Below are positions 1 to 6,905 of a DNA stretch of 27,907 nucleotides, in pieces. The DNA comes from Gemmatimonadota bacterium. Its GTDB lineage: Bacteria > Latescibacterota > UBA2968 > UBA8231. Each line of letters starts with the position of its first letter. The first letter of the stretch is position 1. The stretch is from contig JAPPEF010000252.1 in assembly GCA_028875335.1 (NCBI GenBank), forward strand, positions 1 to 27,907. The letters are read 5' to 3'. The position numbers and the translations under genes are program-made. Under the pieces are notes generated by a model. The model saw nothing but the letters and a program-made list of their open reading frames with translations, did not search any database and was not told the DNA's origin.

Positions 1-31
1 TGGGACCGGGTGAATTGTAACGAGCAAGGCT

Positions 32-45
32 ACCAAAATTTTGGT
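32..45. other. 14-bp perfect palindrome upstream of the acyltransferase gene
   Basis: The sequence ACCAAAATTTTGGT is its own reverse complement and lies about 80 bases before the first gene. Its A/T core flanked by ACC/GGT looks like a dimeric regulator site, but no regulator gene is nearby to support this. The rest of bases 1-127 holds no gene and only a weak promoter-like TTGACC at 60-65 with no good -10 box. Confidence 0.3.
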
Positions 46-127
46 CATGTATCACACGCTTGACCGAGCAGGCGGATTGCATTAACTCACTCTAGGCTGC
101 CCAAGCAAACCGAAAGACAGGTGCAAA

Positions 128-2068
128 GTGGATCTAGACAAACTGCTGAGCGACGTGGATCTAGACGAAATGCTGCGCCTCTACAACGAGGCGGCTGAGG
201 AGCTGATGCAAGTCGCCATCAGCGACGGCCACTTTGCCGACCGCGATCCAAGCGAAATCATCTGGCCGGTGGGCAGCGACCTCGACGCGCTTGAGCGCCG
301 AGCCGAGCTAATCGGCTCCATTCACGAGGGCATCCCCTCGCTCCGCGACAAGCGCCTACAAGAGGCCTATGACCGCTACGAGCACGTCGGCCCCGCCTAC
401 CACCAAGCGAACCGCCTCTACCTAGCAACGCGCCAGCTCTTCGTCGAACGCGGGCGCGGCGACGCACTCGATTTCCACGCACTCTACCAATCGGTCTATC
501 TACACGCCCTAGGCCGCGACAACCCCTACACCCTCGACGAAGGCGAGGCCGCCCTCGTCAAGCTGCGGGTCGCCCGCGTGCCGCTGTCCCACGCCCACGC
601 CGTCGCTGAGAAGATACAATCCGGGACGACGCAAAAAGAACCCGCGACCGATTCGGCCGACGATCCGCGCTTGGCCGAGCACTACGCCTGCGAAATCGAC
701 GGAGTGCGCCACGCCGGGACGCTGCGCGACCTACTTAGCGAGGTTGCCGAGCGCGTCGTCGATTACCTCGCCGCTGGCGAGCATCTCGCCATCCGCTTTA
801 ACACCTATAGCAACTTCATCTATCTTGGCATATCGGTGTGGAAGGCCATCACAGACGCCGACGTGCTCTTGGCCCGCATCGAGGGACGGGTGCGCGCTCA
901 ATGGCATCAAAAGCTGGGCAAGCTGGTCCTGCTGGGTAAGGGCATGCTACTCAAGTTCCTCCAAGCCCACTCCGAAGATCCCGCCCAAATCAAGCCGAGG
1001 GAATTTTGGTACGGCCAAGAGTACAGCTACCTGACCCGCGACATGATCGACCTGACGCGCCGCTTAGTCGGCTACGTCAACCGACTAGCAGACCGGGCGC
1101 GAGGAGAAGTTGATCTGGTGGTCCTGCCCCCACTGCTCGACGGCAAGGCCAAGGGCCGCTTTCTCGAATACCAGCACGTCGGGCGGCGCCAGAGCCTCGG
1201 CCCATGGAGCCGTCGGGCGCGTCTCTTTCAGTGGGCTTTCCTCTACTACCGCACCGGAAAGAAAAAAATGAGCCTCCTAGCGGCTCAACTCCCAGAAGCG
1301 GAGCGCCTCAAAGCCGCCAGTGCCCAAAGCAGCGAATGGGGGCGGAAATCGCTGGACATTTTCGGCATTGAATTGACCGTAAGCGCCGACCCGCTCTTCG
1401 CCGCCACCGCCCGCGACCTCGATTTAGCCAACAAACAGGAGAAGGTCCTGTTCCTCCCCACGCACCGCAGCCTCTTCGACCATCCGGTGATGAGTACCCT
1501 GATCCACGACCCCCGCTTCCTCGAACTGATGGGCTGGCGCGAACTCCCCGCGCCCGTGAGCCTCGCCCGCGCTCGCCTCACCGAACCCGCAACGCTGCGC
1601 ATTGGTGGACGCTCTTTTTCTCTAATTGGCTTTACTACCGAGGAAGTCGATCAGATCATGGAGAAAGTCGATGGGCACGTCATTATGACCCGCTCGGCCG
1701 ACACGAAAAATCCCACGCGCCGCTTTGCCGAGCTCCTAGCACAGCGGCCGGGCGTCGTCTATGGCGAGGGCACCACCGCCGCCTTTGAGCATCAGTGCCT
1801 GCCCATGCAGCACGCGCTCTTTGCTTATCTGCCGCCCGACGTGATCATCGTGCCGCTAACTTTTCGCGGCCTGCACTCGCTATGGCCCAAATGTCCCCGG
1901 GGCAATCTCAATATCGGCAGCGGCCGGGTCGAAGTAATGGTTTGCCCGCCCATGCTCGGCGAAACCACGCTCCTGCCGCGCAAGCGCGCCCTGCGCACGC
2001 AGCTAGAGCCAGCGACGCTCTTCCAAGCCGTGCACATCGCGCGGCTTTTCAACCCGGAACCGAGCTAA
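128..2068 (+). CDS. PlsB/PlsC-like glycerolipid acyltransferase
   Basis: This 646-residue protein probably transfers acyl chains to a glycerolipid or related acceptor at the membrane. The acyltransferase fold is in the C-terminal third. It has the catalytic HX4D motif (His446 to Asp451, in THRSLFDHP), a GEGTTAAF block at 546-553 in the place of the usual EGT substrate-binding motif, and a VIIVPLTFRG strand at about 572-581. Residues 1-390 match no family I recognise; they are soluble, charged and largely helical-looking. The total length is between small PlsC enzymes (about 250) and PlsB (about 800), so a PlsB-like layout is plausible. The start is a GTG with AGG seven bases upstream; Met15 is an alternative. 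The stop overlaps the convergent helicase gene by 4 bases. The acceptor substrate cannot be told from the sequence. Confidence 0.72.
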   Translation: MDLDKLLSDVDLDEMLRLYNEAAEELMQVAISDGHFADRDPSEIIWPVGSDLDALERRAELIGSIHEGIPSLRDKRLQEAYDRYEHVGPAYHQANRLYLATRQLFVERGRGDALDFHALYQSVYLHALGRDNPYTLDEGEAALVKLRVARVPLSHAHAVAEKIQSGTTQKEPATDSADDPRLAEHYACEIDGVRHAGTLRDLLSEVAERVVDYLAAGEHLAIRFNTYSNFIYLGISVWKAITDADVLLARIEGRVRAQWHQKLGKLVLLGKGMLLKFLQAHSEDPAQIKPREFWYGQEYSYLTRDMIDLTRRLVGYVNRLADRARGEVDLVVLPPLLDGKAKGRFLEYQHVGRRQSLGPWSRRARLFQWAFLYYRTGKKKMSLLAAQLPEAERLKAASAQSSEWGRKSLDIFGIELTVSADPLFAATARDLDLANKQEKVLFLPTHRSLFDHPVMSTLIHDPRFLELMGWRELPAPVSLARARLTEPATLRIGGRSFSLIGFTTEEVDQIMEKVDGHVIMTRSADTKNPTRRFAELLAQRPGVVYGEGTTAAFEHQCLPMQHALFAYLPPDVIIVPLTFRGLHSLWPKCPRGNLNIGSGRVEVMVCPPMLGETTLLPRKRALRTQLEPATLFQAVHIARLFNPEPS

Positions 2069-5000
2069 AAGAGCGATAGCTGCTCGGCCTCCCGCCGGCG
2101 CGGCATGGCCGCATCCTCGCGCACGAGCAACTGAGCGGGGATCTCTTCTACAAACGGCGATAGCGCGCACTGCACCCGCTCGCCATAGCGCTGGCGGCTG
2201 CGCGCCCGCAGCAACACCAACTCCTCCTCGGCCCGCGTCATGCCCACGTAAAAGAGCCGCCGCTCCTCGGCGAGATCGGCGGCCCGCTCGCGGAAGGGGA
2301 TGAGTCCGTCCTCCACCCCGCAGATAAATACCACTGGAAACTCCAAGCCCTTGGCCGCGTGCAAGGTCATCAGCGCGACGGCCTCCGGGCTTTGAGGGCC
2401 ACCCCGCTCCTCGTAGTCGGCTTCCGCGCCTAAGAGCACGGTCTCCAGTAGCTGGGCGAGCGTTCCGGCCGCATCCGCTACTCGGGCCAAATGTTCCAAA
2501 TCCTCGTCCTCCGGGTCGCCGAACTCTGCCTGCCAGCGACGCACCCAAGTCCCCGCGTCCTCCTGTGCGGTCCATTGCCTATACTCCGCTATCCGCGCCT
2601 CTAGCGCCTCGACCCGGTCCTGCGCTGCGGCCGATAGCTCCCCTCGCCGCACTTGGCGCAAAATGTGCGGCTCCACGCCCATAGCCTCTAGTGCCTGCCA
2701 GCGGCGCACATTCTCTTGCGAAATCGCGGCGTAGCGGGCAAACGCCAACGCGGCCCGCACGGCCGGCGCTTGCAGAAAGCCCTTCTGCCCGACGAGCCGA
2801 TAGGGCAATCCCTCCTTGCGGAAGCACTCCTCCAGCACTTGGCCCTGTCGGCCAGTGCGGAAGAGCACGGCAAAGTCGGCGAAACTGCGCGTGCCCTCTG
2901 CGCCGGCATCGGTCTGCACCATATCGGTGCCGCCGACCATGCGGGCAATCTCCCGCACCACCGCAATGCCTTCGGCTGTCTCGCTCTGCACCTCAATTAG
3001 GCGGATCCGCTCCTTCCCCAGACGCACGGGCGCGAGCTCAATAGCCTCGCGTCCCGGATTGTGGCCGACGACGGCCGCGGCCGCCTCGACAATATGCCCC
3101 TGCGAGCGGTAATTCGCGCCTAAATGAAAGAGTCGCGTATCCGAGAAACGGTCGCGCAAGTGAACGAAGTGGTCGGGCGAAGCTCCGCGAAAGCTATAAA
3201 TCGCCTGATCCGGGTCGCCGATGGCCATCAGGCCCGCTCCCTCACCCGCCAACTGCAGGACCAATCTATACTGTGCGGCGTTGAGGTCCTGGAATTCGTC
3301 TATTAGCAAATAGGGGAACCGCGCCCGCACCTGTTCCCGCACGGCTGCATCCCCTTCTAAGAGGCGCAGCAAATCCAAGAGAATGTCGTCGTAGTCACAG
3401 GCTCCGTGCGCATGGAGGGCCGCCTGATAGGCGTCGTAATGCGGTCGCCACTCCTCGGCTATCTCATCCGGCCCCTGCGCGGCGGCTTTAGCCAGCGAGA
3501 TGGCTTGGCTGGCGGCGGTAACTGACCCCGATAATCCAGCATCTGCCAACGCCCCTTCCAGCAACCGACGCGCTTCAACCTCGTCGAGCACCAGCTTTGG
3601 CTTTGGCCTGAGCTCAGCCGAAGGCTCGCAGCCCAACTCCCGCAAGAGCGACAACGCCAAGCGGTGAAAGGTCCCCACCTGCATCGCACCCAGCCCACCG
3701 TCCAACAATGCGCTCAACCGCTGCCGCATTTGTCCAGCCGCCCGCCGGGTAAAGGTAATAGCCATGATCCGACCCGGGTCCACGCCGCTTGCGACCAGCC
3801 GCGCAATGCGCCGCGTCAGTACCCGGGTCTTGCCCGACCCTGGACCGGCCACGACCACTAAAGGCCCTCCTTCGGCCTCTTCGATTTGCCGCTGTGCGGC
3901 GTCGGGCGTGTCCCCGTCCTGCTCCGCTTCTGTGGTACTATCGGGCCTTGGCGACGGCACCGCTGAAACGTGGACTTCCTCAGCCGTCTTCGCGACCGCT
4001 GGTCCCAAGTCGAACAGCGCACCCTGCCCTTTCAAACGCGAACGCTCCTCCTCGCTAAACACGCTGATTACGCCGTACTCCCCATCGTGGCCGGGGTAAA
4101 TGTCCACCTCGCCGCAGCGCATCCGGCGCACGCCCTCAGCCACCAACGGCCCGACGCAACTTTCAATCGCTTCGAGTCCGGCGCGGCGCAATACTTCGAG
4201 TTCTGTACCTACTTCGACCAGAAGCCGGTCGTACACAGCGCGGACTTTCTTGCTCTTCGGGCCAACGCCAACCGCTGCGCCGATCACTTCATCGAGCGGA
4301 ATCAAGTACTCATAGGACGGGGCAACCTCCGGTCGAAATCCCTCCGGACGATCAGCCAGCTTCTCCACCCGGTGCAAAACCCCCACCGTCAGCTTGCGTC
4401 CGCACACCGGGCAGATCCCCTCGGCGGCCAGCGTTTGCGCCGGTTTGTAGCACACCGCGCACTTGCGGTGGCCGTCGTAGTGGTACTTGCCTTCTTCGGG
4501 GTAGAACTCCAAGGTGCCCAAAAAGCGCGCTGGGTCGCGGTCTTTGAGCGCAGCGTAGATGCCCGGATACGAGCACTCCGTGTCAAAGCAAGTGGCTTCG
4601 CGGGCCAGCTTTTGCGGCGAGTGGGCGTCGGAATTGGATACGATCGCATAGCGGTCGAGGGCCGATAGCCGCCAGTTCATCGGCGGGTCCGAGGACAGGC
4701 CGGTCTCTACCGCGAAGATGTGCGGCAGCAAATCCTCGTAACATTCCTCCAACGAGTCAAAGCCCGACGAAGCCCCCAACGCGGCAAAGTGCGGCGTCCA
4801 TATATGGGCCGGGATGAAGAGCACCTTCTCGTCGGCTTCGAGACAGATTTCTAAAAGGTCGCGGCTGTCTAGCCCCAAGATGGGCCGACCGTCGGACTGC
4901 AAGTTACCAATGGCACCGAGGCGGCGATTGAGTCGGGCGACGGATTCGAGGGAGGGCAGGATGACGACGTGGTGGATCTTGCGAGTTTTGTCGCCCTTCT

Positions 5001-5295
5001 TGTAAATGGTGCTGATTTCCACCGAAAGCATGAAGCGCACAGCGCGGCGACAGCGCTCGGGCAGTTCTTGTTCCACGGCGGCGCGACGACCGGGTTCGAG
5101 CTGATACAGACCCTCTTCGGCCGGTTCAAGTTGCTCAGATAGCTCGGCGAACCATTCCGGATGCGTATAGTCGCCCGTTCCAACTACGTCAACGCCCTTG
5201 AGCGCCGACCACTTGTGCAAGTTGGAAGGGTTGAGCTCGCGGCTCGTCGCTCGCGCAAAACGCGAGTGCAAATGCACATCGATTGTGAACTGCAT
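2065..5295 (-). CDS. Endonuclease Q / UvrD-type helicase fusion protein
   Basis: This 1076-residue protein joins two DNA-repair modules. Residues 1-430 match the EndoQ (TIGR00375-like) family, which cuts 5' of hypoxanthine, uracil and abasic sites. It has a PHP metal site (His8-x-His10, GDYTHP at 41-46, Glu93, His109, His164, Asp223/His225) and a four-cysteine zinc site (Cys279, Cys282, Cys295, Cys298). After a linker of about 40 residues comes a superfamily 1A helicase (about 468-1050): Walker A GPGSGKT at 484-490, LIDEFQD, GDPDQAIYSFRGA, LHAAKGLEF and a VGMTRAEEEL block. The last five residues are QLSLF, the consensus beta-clamp-binding peptide, and QGALF occurs at 424-428 where the EndoQ part ends. 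It follows the EamA gene by 30 bases in the same direction. The domain calls are firm; joint action on deaminated DNA is inference. Confidence 0.9.
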   Translation of the reverse strand: MQFTIDVHLHSRFARATSRELNPSNLHKWSALKGVDVVGTGDYTHPEWFAELSEQLEPAEEGLYQLEPGRRAAVEQELPERCRRAVRFMLSVEISTIYKKGDKTRKIHHVVILPSLESVARLNRRLGAIGNLQSDGRPILGLDSRDLLEICLEADEKVLFIPAHIWTPHFAALGASSGFDSLEECYEDLLPHIFAVETGLSSDPPMNWRLSALDRYAIVSNSDAHSPQKLAREATCFDTECSYPGIYAALKDRDPARFLGTLEFYPEEGKYHYDGHRKCAVCYKPAQTLAAEGICPVCGRKLTVGVLHRVEKLADRPEGFRPEVAPSYEYLIPLDEVIGAAVGVGPKSKKVRAVYDRLLVEVGTELEVLRRAGLEAIESCVGPLVAEGVRRMRCGEVDIYPGHDGEYGVISVFSEEERSRLKGQGALFDLGPAVAKTAEEVHVSAVPSPRPDSTTEAEQDGDTPDAAQRQIEEAEGGPLVVVAGPGSGKTRVLTRRIARLVASGVDPGRIMAITFTRRAAGQMRQRLSALLDGGLGAMQVGTFHRLALSLLRELGCEPSAELRPKPKLVLDEVEARRLLEGALADAGLSGSVTAASQAISLAKAAAQGPDEIAEEWRPHYDAYQAALHAHGACDYDDILLDLLRLLEGDAAVREQVRARFPYLLIDEFQDLNAAQYRLVLQLAGEGAGLMAIGDPDQAIYSFRGASPDHFVHLRDRFSDTRLFHLGANYRSQGHIVEAAAAVVGHNPGREAIELAPVRLGKERIRLIEVQSETAEGIAVVREIARMVGGTDMVQTDAGAEGTRSFADFAVLFRTGRQGQVLEECFRKEGLPYRLVGQKGFLQAPAVRAALAFARYAAISQENVRRWQALEAMGVEPHILRQVRRGELSAAAQDRVEALEARIAEYRQWTAQEDAGTWVRRWQAEFGDPEDEDLEHLARVADAAGTLAQLLETVLLGAEADYEERGGPQSPEAVALMTLHAAKGLEFPVVFICGVEDGLIPFRERAADLAEERRLFYVGMTRAEEELVLLRARSRQRYGERVQCALSPFVEEIPAQLLVREDAAMPRRREAEQLSLF

Positions 5296-5325
5296 ATTGG
5301 ATTCCCGTTGACTTGTAGGGTTGCC

Positions 5326-6222
5326 CTACTCTCGCTCGACCCAGTTGGCAATCACAATGCCCACAGCCACCAATCCCATGCTGGCCAGCAGATAGGGCGA
5401 TATGGCCTCGTCCAAGAGCGCGGCACTCAACAGCACGCCCACCACCGGCGTAGCGAAGCCGAAGCCTCCCAATCGCCCCGGTGAGTGATGTTGGAGCAGA
5501 AAGACTAAGATGATAAAACACAGCCCGGCGACGACGATGCCTTGGTAGAGCACGCCAGCTATGACCGGTCCGGTCAGGACGTACTCGGCCTCGGATTCTA
5601 AGAACGCGCTCCAAGCGGCAAACAACGGCAGGCTCAGCATGGCCTGCCAAAACAGAACCTGATAGGGGTTGAGCCCCTGCACCAGCCGCTTGATCACCAC
5701 CTGTCGCAAGCCCAACAACAAGCCGCTCGCAGCCACCATCGCGTCTCCGAGCAAGTACTGCGTCTCGGCCAGCGCCAGCGACTCCCAAAACAGCAACACC
5801 ACGCCGGCAAACGAAATAAGCAAGCCAAACCACTGCCCCAAGCCCAAGCGGTCGCCGACGAGCAAGTGCGCGAAGAATGCCGTGAAGAAGGGGTAGATAT
5901 TGACCACCACCCCCGAGCGGCTAGCCGTGGTGTATTGAGTGCCCGCATTCAAAAGCCATATTTGCAGCGCAAATAGCAGCGCCAAGCCGCCCAGCCCCTT
6001 CCATTCGCTGGAGGGTATGCGCAACTGAATACCAGCAAAAAGTGCTCCGACCCATACGGTCAGAGCACCTAGTGCGAAGCGCAAGCCCGCCATCGCCGCC
6101 GGCGGCACCCCATCGAGACCCACCTTGATCGCCACCGGATTGCCGCCCCACAGCACGGCGGTTACAACGGCTAGGGTACCGGCCTTTAGCCCGACGGCCT
6201 CATTGCGGATTTCAGCGGCCAA
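5326..6222 (-). CDS. EamA/DMT-superfamily transporter
   Basis: This is a 298-residue inner-membrane protein with about ten hydrophobic segments in two repeated halves, the normal size and layout for EamA (drug/metabolite transporter) permeases. The first half opens with TAVLWGGNPVAIKVGLDGVP and the second includes the typical small-residue-rich FGFATPVVGVLLSAALLDE helix before a last segment ending in NWVERE. The start is a TTG at 6222, one base after the stop of the upstream cyclophilin gene; no internal ATG precedes the first membrane span, so this start is likely and suggests translational coupling. The family exports or imports small metabolites, amino acids or drugs. Neither the sequence nor the neighbours reveal the substrate. 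Confidence 0.88.
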   Translation of the reverse strand: MAAEIRNEAVGLKAGTLAVVTAVLWGGNPVAIKVGLDGVPPAAMAGLRFALGALTVWVGALFAGIQLRIPSSEWKGLGGLALLFALQIWLLNAGTQYTTASRSGVVVNIYPFFTAFFAHLLVGDRLGLGQWFGLLISFAGVVLLFWESLALAETQYLLGDAMVAASGLLLGLRQVVIKRLVQGLNPYQVLFWQAMLSLPLFAAWSAFLESEAEYVLTGPVIAGVLYQGIVVAGLCFIILVFLLQHHSPGRLGGFGFATPVVGVLLSAALLDEAISPYLLASMGLVAVGIVIANWVERE

Positions 6223-6223
6223 T

Positions 6224-6865
6224 TTACTCGATGATCTCGGCCTTGATGATATAGTCTAGGTTGGGAAAGTTTTCTGCGAGATAGGCATTGCCGTTCATGG
6301 CGATCTGCCCTTGGGAAGGCTGCTCGCCGTACTCGGCATTGATCGCATCGACCACCTCCATGCCTTCTACGACCTCACCGAAGGGCGCAAACCCCATGCC
6401 GTCGAGTTTGGAGTTGTCCCCCAAGTTGATAAAGAGTTGGGTCGTGCGCGTATTGGGCTGGTTAGTTTTGGCGTACGTGATCCGTCCGCGCGTATTGACC
6501 TGCTTGACGGGGTCGTCGAGGATATTGGCCTGACGCCAGGCCATGTTCAGCTTTGGATCGCCGCTCAGGCCCCACTGCACCACAAAGTTAGGTACCACGC
6601 GGAAGAAGCGCTGCTCGTCGTAGAAACCATTGCGGACCAAGTTGTAGAAGCGGTCGGCACCGTGCGGTGACCAATCGCGCGTCACTTGGATGACCACCGG
6701 GCCAGCGCTAGTCTCCAAGCGTACTGAGAATTCGTCGGGTGCCTGCTCGTTCAGGGCCTCGCCTGTAGGATCCATTAAGATCTCCTTGCTTGTTTCCCCA
6801 TCTTGGCCGCCGGTTCCACAACCGAAAGCCCAAAGTGCGATGATTAATAGTGCGCTCCGCTTCAT
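6224..6865 (-). CDS. Cyclophilin-type peptidyl-prolyl isomerase, probable lipoprotein
   Basis: This 213-residue protein catalyses cis-trans isomerisation of peptidyl-proline bonds, most likely outside the cytoplasmic membrane. The N-terminus is a short basic and hydrophobic signal ending in AFGC (Cys16). That is a near-lipobox, with Ala at -3 instead of the usual Leu. The cyclophilin domain covers about 45-212 and keeps the active-site pattern FFRVVPNFVVQWG (Arg89, Phe94, Gln97), TTQLFINLGDN (Gln143, Phe145) and MGFAPFGEV. It lies 40 bases after the transketolase-like gene and 1 base before the EamA gene, all on the minus strand, so it is probably in their operon. The start ATG has AAAGG about 12 bases upstream. 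Family assignment is secure; lipidation is likely but unproven. Confidence 0.92.
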   Translation of the reverse strand: MKRSALLIIALWAFGCGTGGQDGETSKEILMDPTGEALNEQAPDEFSVRLETSAGPVVIQVTRDWSPHGADRFYNLVRNGFYDEQRFFRVVPNFVVQWGLSGDPKLNMAWRQANILDDPVKQVNTRGRITYAKTNQPNTRTTQLFINLGDNSKLDGMGFAPFGEVVEGMEVVDAINAEYGEQPSQGQIAMNGNAYLAENFPNLDYIIKAEIIE

Positions 6866-6905
6866 AATTTTATGCCTTTATGCTTGGTGTGTTTGTCGAT
6901 TTCCG

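Noticed and set aside
2003..2575. 190-residue minus-strand frame overlapping the helicase C-terminus
   Set aside because: It is in another frame of the helicase gene, low in complexity (Gly, Arg, Ala), and is a shadow.
3970..4668. 232-residue open frame antisense to the EndoQ-UvrD gene
   Set aside because: It lies wholly within a gene with clear conserved motifs on the other strand; its product is rich in Ala, Arg and His with no recognisable motif, as expected for a G+C-rich shadow frame.
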